This document shows, one piece after another, positions 22,075-34,085 of a stretch of DNA of 64,000 bases; the first letter of the stretch is position 1; every line of letters begins with the position of its first letter. Source of the stretch: Amaurobius ferox. Taxonomy: Eukaryota > Arthropoda > Arachnida > Araneae > Amaurobiidae. The stretch covers positions 164,083,250 through 164,147,249 of the forward strand of contig OX578135.1 in the NCBI GenBank assembly GCA_951213105.1. The letters are read 5' to 3'. Below the pieces are notes generated by a model. The model ran no database searches, was not told where the DNA came from, and worked only from the letters and a program-made list of their open reading frames with translations. A program made the translations under genes and the position numbers.

Positions 22075-22694
22075 GCATTCTAATAAATTTTATTGATTAC
22101 TCTATTTATTTTATGATTTTCCTATTTTACTCTAATATATTTTATGATTTTCTGTCAATTCCCAACCAAAAGCGTAAACATAGAGATTTTCGATTCCGTT
22201 CTTTCCCCGGTTGGCGGCTGACATGGGAAAGGCCACCTAGAATAAGGCCATACATGGCCATACGTGGCCATAAGGCCATACATGGGGCGTTGCAATAGAG
22301 AGCAGTGGACGTTTAAGCGCACATGTGGCAAATTGTTGTAGCTGCACATGCATTGTGGCTACACATGGGTTGAAACTGAAAGATTTGGATTGAAACGAAA
22401 GGTGGGGTGGTTGGGGTTGAATGATTTATGGCATGCTTATTTAGGGCGTATCAAAGGAGCTTTTTTAAAGTGTAATAATAAAGAAGCATGTTACACCCAC
22501 GTTGTATAAATGGCAGGGTTATTGTAGGGAGAATGTACCGTGGGAATGATTTTGATTTAAAACAGGCGATTTGAAAATTGAGTGGTGTTATCTGTATCTG
22601 TTTTAGTTACGCAGTGGGCGCTTATTTGGGACACAGGCAATGCCCGATAATTCATCCTAGTCTTTTACATATTAATTAGTGGAGAGTTGAATAT
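21033..22694. other. spacer with repeat fragments
   Basis: A family B-like fragment (GGAAGTATTG...CGGATAAATACGTTT) lies at 21150-21250. A segment at 21810-21910 recurs inverted at 32170-32265. A (TA)n microsatellite is at 22044-22072. A GGCCATA-rich degenerate repeat is at 22225-22285. No gene is supported. Confidence 0.5.
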
Positions 22695-23230
22695 TGTTGC
22701 GAACGTGTAGTTATTCCCTCACTGGCGTCTTTTCTATGGTCTATTTCGAAGACCAGATGAAGAGGACACTATGACGTGAGCAGTCCATGACATGAGCCTA
22801 GGGTTATCAGATTTGGCGATTTATCGCCAATTTGGCAACATTTGGTGACTTCCTGAATATTCGAGAAAGACAGGGAAATAACCAATATTCTAGGAGATGT
22901 GAAGAATTCCAGATGTTTCGATAGAGAGAATATAGGGGGAATCATCACTCAGTGAGAGTTCAGTTGACGTGACACGAGCTACATTGGACTGTGATTTTTG
23001 TCAATGTTTTGAGAATAGTAGCTGCTGTTGTGCGAAATGACTTTCGTCAATATTCTGTGAAGAATATTAGTTATTTTGTGAAATGAGTGAAGTGTTTAAG
23101 TGATATTTGATTGCATACTGTTCCTTTTTACTTTGTGCTTGTGGATAAATGTGTTTAGTCATCCAGAAATGTGGACTCATTCTTGCATCCGGAGTGCACG
23201 CCTACGATTCCAGAGGATGAAATTGTAACA
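22695..23230 (+). mobile_element. solo LTR (TG...CA), second copy
   Basis: It runs from TGTTGCGAACG to TTGTAACA, 536 bp, with the canonical TG/CA ends. It is homologous in the opposite orientation to the solo LTR at 19500-20296. The flanking tetranucleotides (ATAT, ATAC) are one base different. No internal coding region is present. Confidence 0.78.
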
Positions 23231-26200
23231 ATACTGTACGAGAGATCAAATGCACATGATCAAGTCATTAAATAAAGATCTAAGACACGGAGATTGCCTA
23301 TATGGCGTGGAGAAACTCTTTCGCCATATGCCATTTCGTACAAAGTAATATTTTAGTGATTTAAAAAGTAAATAAATAACTACACTAATTATCGCTCAGA
23401 TGTTTACAAAATATCCGTACAAAGTTTAAAATATCTTACATTTAATCATATCAGATTCATTATTCGGATATAAATACAGTGAAAGAGGTGGCCAGCTCGT
23501 TACTTATATTTGTTAGTGGTTTTAAAATAAAAATCATGAAAAATTCAAAGAGGATCATGGGCCACACACAAAATGATACGTTGGACTACATTTCGCCAAC
23601 AGGTTGTTCGTGTTTGCCATTCATACTAATAACAAAAGAAAGACAAAAAAACAAAAAAAAAACAAAAAACAATAAAAACAACAATAAAAAAACATATATT
23701 CCCCCCCCCCCCAATTTACCCGTAAAACAGCAAAATAATTCAAAGTTTGAAAGTTTAGATGTTTCATAAAGGAATATTTGTCTTATTTCTGAGGATCCGA
23801 AGAAATAAAATCGTCTGCTTGTTTAATAATTTGCTCATAATAACATCTGTGTTTCTGATTGACGCGATTTTTTTTGCTGCATACTATTGTTTTTTATGTG
23901 ATAAGTTTGAGCTTTAGAATATTATTTTTTTTCGTTTTAATTTGTAATTACGCAAGTAAATTCTCAGTGTAAAAAACAATCAATTATATGTACCTCTTCG
24001 ATTGGTGCGACATTAAAATGTGTACGCAGCGATTTTATACCTTTAAAATTAACAGAAATCTATACGAACTTTATTCGCAATAAAATAATCTTTGCCCAAG
24101 CAAAAAAAAAATTCTATTTTGGATATTCAAGAAGTACAGATGAACGGTAAGAATTCTAATACTTTTACCATAAGGAAATGACTTTTTTATTATCTAAAAA
24201 TTGTTGCATTAATTCTGTTCGAAATTTATAAGTCGTCAGAATGAACTCTGGTATTTGCATTAATATGTTTTGTTCAGAAATTATTTGTAATTAAAATATG
24301 TTGGGAGGAAAAAGAACGGGACGATATGTGGTCTAATTTTTACAAAAAATAATTCTTAAAGAAATGTACAATCAAGAAAATCAGCTGAGTGGAAGGTGAA
24401 ATTTTCACAAAGCCCGAGTAATTTTGCTACAATTGTATAAGTTATACGATTTTACTCAAGTTAATAACGTTAAGTTTTTACTTATTTATCTGATAACCGT
24501 GTAGCAAGTTTAATATAGAGTTTTTGCTGTAATTAAAACTAAATTGTTACAAATATTTTTTTATCTGGAACAAAAATGTAACAGTTATTTACTTGAAATT
24601 AATAATCACTTAACATAGGTAGATAATTTGTATTTCTCTTCCTTCTGTATAGAGAAAGTATTGGTGTACCGAAAATATTCGAATTCGAGATTTTGACAGA
24701 TAAACACGTTTTAAGAACTCCCCAACCTATTTCGAACATTTTAAAAAAATATAGATACATTATGTGAAAAACTAGAACTAGATGAACATTTTAGATATGC
24801 TTATGATTATAACCTAAATTATTCGGATTTTAAAATTACCATAGCATAACTTCCTATGAAAAACAATGATAGTTCTCGGAACAATGGTTTTAGTAAGGGA
24901 AGTTGAATATTTGAAGTATAGTTTAAACGCTATTATAATGGATCCAAAATAGTTTATAGAAACACAGATAACCAAATAAATGTATCTGTAACTTGCAAGC
25001 AACTTGAAAAAAGAAACTTTTACAGAATTTTTACAAAATATTTTTAAATTACTTGGGTACAAAATCTGAAAAGATTTTGTAAATTAAAAAAAAAAAAAAT
25101 ACATATTTCATATCGAAATAAAAGGATGCAGATGTTGTTATATACAAAATGACTAACCCCCAAAGAAATCCATTTTATCCAAAGAGGGGTATACACAATA
25201 AAAAAAACAATTTCTGTGCGGCGATGAGATTTATTTATAAAAAGGGACATACTGATAAGGTAAGAAAAATAACTTAAAAGGGGTACTTGAAGGTAAATTA
25301 TTGGGGAAACACAACATTGATTTTCTCGGTATAATGAAAGTCCTATCTCCACAGAAAGCATTTAGAATTTCGAAAAGTTCGATAAAATTGAAATAGACCA
25401 GCTAGGATCGCCGCTAAAAGCTTCAATTTTCTTACTTTCTGTAAGGAAACCAGTCGATTAGGGGCTAAGCAACCCAAGCGACTGTTTGGGGGCCTCAAAA
25501 ATTTTTTACATTATTTTTACTGGGCCCCTCATGAATTTATTTTTCTGGCCCAGCGTATTTATAACTAACCTAACTTTGTCTTACATTTAATATAATTCTG
25601 CAATTTACCTTTAGTCATTTGTGTATCAGTTTTCAGTTATCTTTAAGTGTGCAACGCTTTGGCTACGATTTTAATCTTTACAGTATGATCTCTCTCTCTA
25701 TGTGATTTGGTTTTCGTTGTGTTAATTTTGATCTTTTCGAGTTTTTATATTTTGTGATTTGAGGAGAACTTAAAAGGATCTTGGCCTAGAAGTATGTGCG
25801 TAATCAATATTCATCTTTCCTATACCTCAGCTCTGTGGACCTTTCTGGTAATAGATAGAAATAGAAAAGCCATGATTATATAACCAGGATCAAATTATCC
25901 ATTTGGACAAGATAGTTCTGCGCCCGTGAATACTTCATACTATAAACAAGAGCCCAAAAAAATATTGCCGTCCCGGGCAATGCAATGCAATTCCTAAACG
26001 TGTAGTTGATTTTCTTTGCGGTTGATTTTGAAAGTGCGGTTACTTTCGGAATTTATAGTGAAAATTGCACAACACGAAATGTGACATTTAAATGGTTTTA
26101 GTGTTTGATTGTCAGGGTAACGGAAGTGTGTTGCAAGTTAGTGTTCTATAGCCGAGTCTTACTGATTATTTTTAGAGGTAGTCCGGCATATTTCTCTATA

Positions 26201-26543
26201 TTCAGTTCTATCGGATGGATCTATTGTTAGCCAGAGTAGCGTTTCTCTTACTGGGTATACGGGTATTTTTTTTAAAGAACTGTTTTAACTAATATTTTTA
26301 TTAAACTAGCAGTTAAGAGCGGAGCGTCTAGATTTAAAGCAGTGAAGGAGCGAGTGATTCATATGTTTCTGAACTTCAAGTTGCCCCCAGCAACAAGGCC
26401 CCAGTCATTTTATAATATTATCTCCCTCTATCCATATTGAGCTACAAATCATATAAAAGCACCGCCACTCTATTCAGGGAGCCCTATTCTCCACTGTAAT
26501 GGGCATCTCGAGGAAGTCCTTTAATTGTTTCAGCAGCAGGCTC

Positions 26544-26557
26544 GTTGCCATGACAAC
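26544..26557. promoter_or_regulatory. RFX X-box-like motif
   Basis: GTTGCCATGACAAC differs by one base from the symmetric RFX-factor site GTTGCCATGGCAAC. It lies in a GC-richer, non-repetitive segment. RFX sites control cilium genes in animals. No adjacent promoter is identified, so function is uncertain. Confidence 0.35.
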
Positions 26558-27450
26558 CAGAACGATACTTATCCAATAACGAGACCGCTCCTGACAGACC
26601 CCCCTCCATCATGAAAGGGGGCTGTAAAAGGGAGGGGGGGGTCTCATTTCCCATTTCTGATCTACATAACTACACCATTAATGATCCTGGTGACCTGGTC
26701 TTCTAGCGTCTCTTTGTTTTTTCTTTTCTTTTTACTCGCCTACGAAACATAGTACTATGAAAAGATAAGTAAGTGTTCGATTCTGGCAAAAAAGAAAGGG
26801 GGAAGAAATGTGACGATCGAAAAAGCATAAAAATCAATTATGTTAAAAAAAGTTACAGAAATAACAGTTTTCTATGTAACTTTTACTTAAAAGCTAATGG
26901 CAACATTTTAGGACGTTAAGAAGGTCGAGATATTGAATGTTTTTGATCTAATGGAACACTTTATAAAATATTAATAAGCTCATGGGGAATGGGCGAGCGT
27001 TTTATAATTGCTTTTAAAGAGAAATGAATGAACACCCTTGTTTAGGAGTTACCAAATATCACCATGCAAATTACATTTCATTTTTTAATTGTTTAGTAGT
27101 TATTGTGAGAAGTTCTGGAGATGCTAGAATTTTTAATTTTAACCTTGGGCAGTCGAAATATATTATTTCTTGGCAAAACTTAATTTATTTAATTACTTTA
27201 GAATTAAGAACCTTATTAATTAATCGTATTAAACACGATAAAAATGAATTCAAGAACATTTTTTACGTTTTCTACAATGCATACATAGCATATGTAAAGG
27301 AGAAAAAATGTGTACCGGTCACAAATCACATTCTCGGAGTTTTATAGTTTTGCACGTTCTGAGCATCTCCACCATTATGGTAATTTTTTCAATAATTTTT
27401 TGTACGCCTGTGTCTGCAGGCATGATATCTCTTGATCAAATCGAGAGAAT

Positions 27451-27522
27451 TGAATGAAATTGGGTTCGATTATTTGAATGAAATTGAGTTCGATTATTTG
27501 AATGAAATTGGGTTCGATTATT
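27451..27522. repeat. three 24-bp direct repeats
   Basis: The unit TGAATGAAATTGGGTTCGAT plus TATT occurs three times in direct succession with one substitution. Confidence 0.9.
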
Positions 27523-28032
27523 TCAATCGATGAGTGTCGCAGAGGTCTCTTGATTTTCGGGTTGAAAGAGTTAAGGGAAAGCCCCTGCAATGTTCAAACA
27601 TTATTTCTCCCGAAAAATGAAAAGAAAAAGAAAAGTAGTTTGTAAAATTATAATTACGTATAATACATTTCGAAAATAGCTATTTAGTATGTGATTTTGT
27701 ATTTAAAAGCGGATACCACCATGCATGTCTGCTAACATGCATCGTTTTTGAGGAATTTTATTTTGAGGTATGAACTGACTATTACCAAATGAGTTAATTT
27801 TACGCTAAACTTTGGTACGATGGTGCATAAAAATTAGACAGTGCTGAAAAAAGGCTACAATTTTTCAAAAATTGAAAAACAAATCATTGATATCAATCAA
27901 ACATACTAGCTGCGGGCTGCAGCTAGCATTCACTTTTATCAGCAACCACTGTTTTTTTTTTATATTAGCCTTAGCTAACGATATAGATACATAAAGAACC
28001 AAAAATACAGATATATATGAGACCCCGGCTGC

Positions 28033-28066
28033 ACAAACAGATAGCTTACACTTTCAGGTAGGCCGG
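28033..28066 (+). mobile_element. SINE 3'-end fragment
   Basis: About 34 bp (CTTACACTTTCAGGTAGGCCGG) match the 3' region of the tRNA-headed SINE. It lies just upstream of a (TA)n tract and a longer SINE copy. Confidence 0.55.

Positions 28067-28110
<44 letters not shown>
28067..28110. repeat. (TA)n microsatellite
   Basis: About 22 TA units lie immediately upstream of a SINE. Another TA tract is at 28513-28541. Confidence 0.95.
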
Positions 28111-28111
<1 letters not shown>

Positions 28112-28113
<2 letters not shown>

Positions 28114-28390
28114 GGGGCAGGATAGCCCAGTAGTTTAGGCACGGGGATTGCACTTGGAGGACCCGAGTTCGATTCTCGGCCCAAACGATCCCCGTGTTTA
28201 CGCAGCGTATGGGCACGTTAAATCTGTGTGCCCAACTGTCCTTGCGAGAGGTCGGTGGTAGGGGAAGGGCGGGTACCGTCCTTGTGGACGCCGCCCCTAC
28301 TCGGTTTAGGTCTAAATTAGGTGGCACTGTTTCGGCCGTCCAAATAAATACCTCACACTTTCGGGTAGGACAGTCTGGGCCGAAAGAAAA
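28112..28390 (+). mobile_element. tRNA-headed SINE, near full length
   Basis: The tRNA-like head is well preserved: A box GATAGCCCAGTAGTT and B box GAGTTCGATTC about 40 bases apart. The SINE body follows (GAGAGGTCGGTGGTAGGGGAAG) and ends GGTAGGACAGTCTGGGCCGAAA. The A and B boxes form an internal Pol III promoter. Confidence 0.9.
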
Positions 28391-28511
28391 TATACGAGCC
28401 TCGGTTGTATATATATCTGCACGGCACTGAACTTCAGTGCCTCAGCCTGTGACCCCTCTAAAAGCTTTCCCTGGTGAAAAATATTACATGTCAAGAAATC
28501 GTGGCAAAAGA

Positions 28512-28544
<33 letters not shown>

Positions 28545-29567
28545 TGAAAATGTAAAGAAAAATTCCAAATTCCCACTCTCTTGAACAGATGTTGCAGGTA
28601 CGTCTCTCAAATTTTTGTAACTCGTAACGGTTTGTCTAGCATTCGACCGTCCCGTCTGTACTAACTTTGATCTACAAAAATTGAGTTGTTAAAAAGATGA
28701 TGCTGATTAATTGCAAATAATTAAAAAAATTATTGAAATTTAAAAAATTATCACTTCAGTAAGTTTCATCCGAAGATTGTCACTTCTCATTTAAGACAAG
28801 TTGCGGTTTTGTACGGCGAGAATCCCCGTATAAAATCCTCGAAAACCAAAGTTACGAAGTTTCGGGGTATGCGGGCAAAATTGTGCGGTTTTCTGCAAAT
28901 AATTAAAAATCTATCGATTTTTTAATGTTTACTTTGTAAACTTTCATTCCAAGATACGTATCTCTAATTTAAATCCAATCTCTACTTTCTAGACCCAGCA
29001 TTCGTGTTGTATATCTCCCGATAGACAGACTCTGTCAGACACGTTAAAAATAGTGTAGATAAATAATGTTATAAATACATTTCATTTTATTTATGTTTTA
29101 TTATTTGCAAGTGAATAATATCATTTATAAGTCGTTATCATGCACCGTTCTTGAAATATTGATTTAATATTTTTATACATATTGTTAAAACCAATAAATA
29201 ATTAAATTTTTCTATTAATATAATCAAATGAGTCGTAATTTCATATATATATTCTTAATCATAAATTAATTAAACCGATGACATCGCCTAAGAATTGTCA
29301 TGAGCCGTTTTCGAAATACTTAATTTCATGTTTACCCTTTGTACAGGGATCGCCATATCTCTAGAAAGAATCGAGTGAAACTCAGATGAAGATATTTGTC
29401 ATCAGATAGTTTGTGAGCTGTTGTTTCACAAAATCGAAATTTGTTTTTTCAGTCTGTATATCCGATTGTTTTACTTTTGTGCTGTAATTTTAAATGAGCA
29501 ACTGTTGGTGGGGTTAAAAAAAAAAATATCCTTGATGCTATAATTCTTTTAAAGTAAAATAAAGAAG
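28391..29567. other. AT-rich stretch, no gene seen
   Basis: It contains a (TA)n tract at 28513-28541 and otherwise AT-rich sequence without coding character. Confidence 0.5.
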
Positions 29568-29639
29568 AGGGGGCACCCGGGTTTGAACCGGGGACCTCTC
29601 GATCTGCAGTCGAATGCTCTACCACTGAGCTATACCCCC
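29568..29639 (-). tRNA. tRNA-Cys (GCA), second copy
   Basis: It is identical over 72 nt to the gene at 3953-4024, with the same acceptor, GCA anticodon and U73. The flanks are unrelated beyond a few bases, so the copies are old enough for flanks to diverge or arose by tRNA-only transposition. Confidence 0.97.
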
Positions 29640-31193
29640 GACCATTGAAGTATATATATTTTTAGTCTGCAATGAAAAATGCTATTTTTTCTATTTTTAT
29701 TGTTTTCAGAATCCATGATTTTCAGCATGACAGCATACTATAAACGGCAGATGTATTTCAGCAACAAATTTTCTTTCTATATAAATTGACTACGATTTAA
29801 CAAATACACAGTGAAACTTTTCCTTCGGTTAAGAAGTACGAATAATTCCCTTACTGAGTATTTGTTGAATCGTGGTCATTTTCTGTAGCATCGCATTTTT
29901 GTCATTGTGTGCGAAAACCTTGTTTAAGGCATTTCACGAGTAAACGTGGTTTATCAAATGTTTAGTGTTTTATCAAATGACTCGTTTGTTAGTTTTTCTA
30001 TGCCTCACTAGATGGCAGCACCACCGTTTAAACGACAGAGTTCCTTTACATTTGCAAAATCAAAAATATCAATCATGGAGGATTTCGAAGTAGAGTTTAG
30101 AAATTTCCACTTGCATTTACTCACTGCACAGACATAATATTCGCCGCAAACATGATCTGGTGAACTTCAGATTATGACTGCGGCGAATTATTAATTTTCA
30201 AAGCACTACGCTAAAATTTATTAATCAGACGAGAGTCTTATTTACGGAAGATACGATCGAGACCCATTTGTTTGTGGGGAGGAGGGGCACCCCGTACCAA
30301 ATATTTTCAAGTTTACGTGTACCTCGAATAGTAAATAAATGTTCAAAGCAAAAAGGATAATGGAAAGCAAAATTGAATCAATTTTGCTGAAATTTTCTTG
30401 CACATCGCTGAGTAGCAAAATCGGAGAACCTGTAGAGCCCGTTGCTTACTAGAATCTGATAAGCAAAGAACATAAGTTACTTACTTGCATAGACGCAACC
30501 TCATAATTGCAATGGTGTACCGTGTACAGTCATGAAGAGGGAATGAACGACTGCTCCAAAACGCCGAATGGTGGGTAACGGGGGTGCCTTTTGTGATGAA
30601 TATATTTCTGGCTTGAGCAGTGGCGTCGATAAAAGGGGGTGGGGGAGACTACCAGGAGCCCATTAAAGTTTGAATAAATTATATTTAGAGAAAAACAACA
30701 CATTTTATCCCTTCCCCATTTCTTTTTCTTAATTGAATCAAAATTAAACTTTCCCACTTAATTGAATCAAAAGTCTGAAACAGTTGAATTTTGCTGTAAA
30801 AATTTTTTGGATGATTCTGCCAAAACACTTATAATGTTCATTAAATGAACTTTTTTGATTCATAAGAAATATATTATACAAATATTTGTCAAGATTATTT
30901 CTTATCCACACGAGCGTTCTTTATCCTTTGAAATATGGGGACGTTGAGATGTGGTCAACCTTCATCCACATTCCCTTACTAGGAGCAGAGAGGGATATCG
31001 CTGGGTTTTCATCAAATACCAGTGACTTCAGGAATGGATGAAGTAGATTCAGTGGCGGGATTCCCCCTCCCCATTGACAACGAGCATCATCAAGACACAT
31101 CACGCTACTGGCACAAGTATTGCCAAATACAGTGAGTGGTCAGTGACCGAGTGACATACAGTGACCGAGCCGTCACTGCCAAATACAGTGAGT
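29640..31193. other. AT-rich stretch, no gene seen
   Basis: No supported coding region. A possible hAT end (CAGTGGCGTCGAT) lies at 30620 without a partner. A short local duplication (CCAAATACAGTGAGTGG) lies at about 31123-31196. Confidence 0.45.
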
Positions 31194-31455
31194 GGGGGTG
31201 GGACAGCCCAGTGGTTAGAGCACGGGGATTGCATTCGGAGGGCCCGAGTTCGATTCCAGGGTCTGCTCAAATGGTCCCCGTGTTCACGCAGAGTACGCGC
31301 ACGTAAAATACGCTGATCTGAAAGGTTGGTAGTAGGGGGAAGAGGGTACGGTCCCTGTGGATGTCGTCCCTCCCACTGGATTCTGGTCTGAATTGGGTGG
31401 CACGGTTCAAATACATATCTTACACTTTATGGTAGGTCGGACGGTCTGGGTCGAA
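31194..31455 (+). mobile_element. tRNA-headed SINE
   Basis: A box GACAGCCCAGTGGTTAGAGC and B box GAGTTCGATTCC are intact. The body (AAGGTTGGTAGTAGGGGGAAG) and 3' end (GGTCGGACGGTCTGGGTCGAA) match the other copies. No clear target duplication was found, perhaps because the local repeat upstream hides it. Confidence 0.9.
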
Positions 31456-32756
31456 ATGAAAGAAAGAAATTCTGTGAGCGCTGATGCGAAATCAACTGGC
31501 CAATAGGAAGACACGGCGCACGCCAGAGTTCTTCTGAAGTTGGAAAAATCCATCCTTTTTTCGGTGTGCGCTCTCTTCTGAGAAGAGATATAGTAGCCAA
31601 TGATTATTATTATTGGTTACTTGATCTTGCACTGGTAGTCTCAGCTTTTGCCACTTTTATCGTAAATAAAGGTGGCAGTGCCTCAGCGCTCGTCGCGTTT
31701 GGTGAAAAAGCTGAGTATATCTGCATAGAATGACAGCCAAGCACTCATTTCTTAAAATGTCTTTAGTTGTGTTATTGCTATTTTATAGTGTAATATCGGA
31801 TATAATAAAATGTATGAGATAAACTGAACAAACGTTTAAAGAATTTTGGCTCGCTTCTTAATATAAGCAATGCTAAACAGAAGTGAAACGTGAAATATCG
31901 CTATTAGTATTACGAATAATTTTAAAGAATAATAATATGATCAAAATTTAAACTCTTAAGTGGGTGTATTTCATGTAGCGAGTGAACGTATATCCTTTTG
32001 AATTTCTATACATGTGTAAAGCCACAGAATCTCGAGGGTTTGAGTGATAATTATGCTCTAATTTTTGTTGAATATCGAATTTTTATCATTTGTAAAGAAA
32101 GCCGTGTACTGAAATGATAGTTGTGTTAAATATGAAAGAATAATACTACTGATTCGGTTGTAAAGTATCATTCTTCGATCTTTCCAATGGTGTCAAGATG
32201 GAAGCACTGTGATAATATTTTCGATCGCGAACGAAACGATTTTTGCAAAAATCTCTCAAATTGGCGCTTCAACATTTAATAATTGGAAAATTATTTTTAA
32301 TTTAATGAAAGTTTCGATAAGGTGGATCCTCTCGGGAGGCGGGGTACTCCTGCACCAACTTTCAGGGCCGTACGACGTTTAGATTTTCCGTTACAAACGA
32401 CACAGACATATATACATCTTCTTTTACTATTATATAGTATTCTTCTGGTACCTACACACACGCATTACAGAAAAATCCTTCCCTTCATGTTCTGCTGCGT
32501 TCGAAACGAATAAGTCTTCAGATTCAACACCTTCCTCTTTTTTTACCTTTTCTCTCACTCTACTAGGTATTTGCTTGGGCCCAAATGTAATTATTATCCT
32601 TTCTGATGACTCGGAGACGGGCATGACTTCGGTCGTCGACGCCCCCCCCCCCCCTCCCCCCGCACACACACACACTCCCGAGCTCTCCTTTGATGTGCGT
32701 TCTATCATATTATGAAATTCCCTTTTTTCGGCCACCTTTTTTCTTCTCTAGAAGTT
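31456..32756. other. AT-rich stretch, no gene seen
   Basis: A segment at 32170-32265 recurs in inverted orientation at 21810-21910. A C13 run lies at 32642-32654. No coding region is supported. Confidence 0.45.
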
Positions 32757-33999
32757 TAACAAGAAAGACAATCATGCTTAAAGCATTGATTATGAAACAC
32801 TTTCCAACTTCAATGCAATTTTATTTAAACATTTCTAAAATGCAACACATTTCTAAGTAATATTTTAAAACTTATCACAATACTATATTAATTTATTACA
32901 TTTGAAAACTTAAACCTTCATCGAAAAAAATGAACTTCATTCAAATGACGGCATTGATATATAAATTGCCTGGTTTAAACATCTCTAAAATGCGATACAT
33001 TTCTCGGTAATATTTTTAAAATCATCATAATACTACAATAGTTTATTATATTTAAAATCTTCATCGAAATCAACTGACATTCATTCAAATGACGTCATAG
33101 AAAAAATAACATACCTGGCTCTCTCTATAAAAGCAGCATTTCATTCATAACATTTTCCCAATCATTTCATTCATCACAGTATACTAAAATAATTTACTTT
33201 ATTTAAAAACTTAAGACCATGGAGCTACAAGTAATTAAACTCTATGCTTAAAACTTCATCGAAAAAAATCGCCCTTCTCGCTGTAAAATCAATGAATATT
33301 TATTTCATTCATATCAGCTATGCAGACTCCTTGAGCTAAATACTTTTGCGTTAAAACAAATACAGCAATTCTTATACAACTCATCCTACATATTTTGCTG
33401 TTTACATTTTACATAAGTGAAAAATAGGCTTCGTTGTAGAAATAATCAAATTTGGATGATCATTTAAACTCAAATATATCGTCATTGCGTTGTTTCAGTA
33501 TGTAGATGCACAGAATTTAAGCAAAAATAAAGCAGTTTTAGGACGAATGCAACACTCAATATGAATTAAAAAGAACTTTGAAAATCACGATTTTGAGACG
33601 AGATGGATGCCATATTCTATTTTGAAGTGGGTCACGTGATCTTTTTGTATCATGGTCACGTGATCGCTTCATATAAGAGCTGTAATTATTATTTTAATTT
33701 TTATTTAAAAAACTACTGAATATATTTTGCTGAAATTTTTTTTATATATTTTATGGAATAATTTGAATATTACCTAAAATTTTCGAAGCAATTTGTGAAT
33801 TTTAAATCCGCTTAAAAAATGTTTGAAAAATTAGGTCCCATAGGGTTCGATGTATTTCATTCTTTCAACCCGGGTTCAATCCAAAACTAATTGGGTGATA
33901 TTATTCATTTATATTCAGATAGGTCCTACAGACCGTCTGAGCAACATACTAAAATTTAATTTTAATTAAGACATTTTTACGGCAGTTATCGTGCTAACG

Positions 34000-34037
<38 letters not shown>

Positions 34038-34085
34038 ATGAACAAAATCATAAACACTTTTCAACTTTGTTGTAAAGTGTAGAAA
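32757..34085 (+). mobile_element. family A non-autonomous element, copy A2
   Basis: It begins AAGAAAGACAATCATGC with the 5' hairpin and ends with the GTTGTAAAGTGT hairpin. At 1.33 kb it is the cleanest uninterrupted copy, with no internal duplication or nested insertion. The (ACAG)n tract lies at about 34002-34036. No protein is encoded. Confidence 0.8.

Larger units (their letters stand above)
23231..28032. other. AT-rich stretch without a supported gene
   Basis: A C12 run is at 23701-23712 and a family B-like fragment at 24650-24760. Remnants of hAT-like ends (GGGGGCCTC...GGGCCCCTC) are near 25480-25530. A GC-richer, apparently non-repetitive segment at 26340-26660 contains an X-box-like site. 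Three 24-bp direct repeats are at 27451-27522. None of the open frames looks coding. Confidence 0.45.

Noticed and set aside
26340..26660. Protein-coding exon in the GC-richer segment
   Set aside because: All frames are interrupted by stops; regulatory sequence is the only remaining suggestion.
28112..28190. True tRNA gene at the SINE head
   Set aside because: A and B boxes are present, but the acceptor stem and anticodon arm do not close; it is a SINE head.
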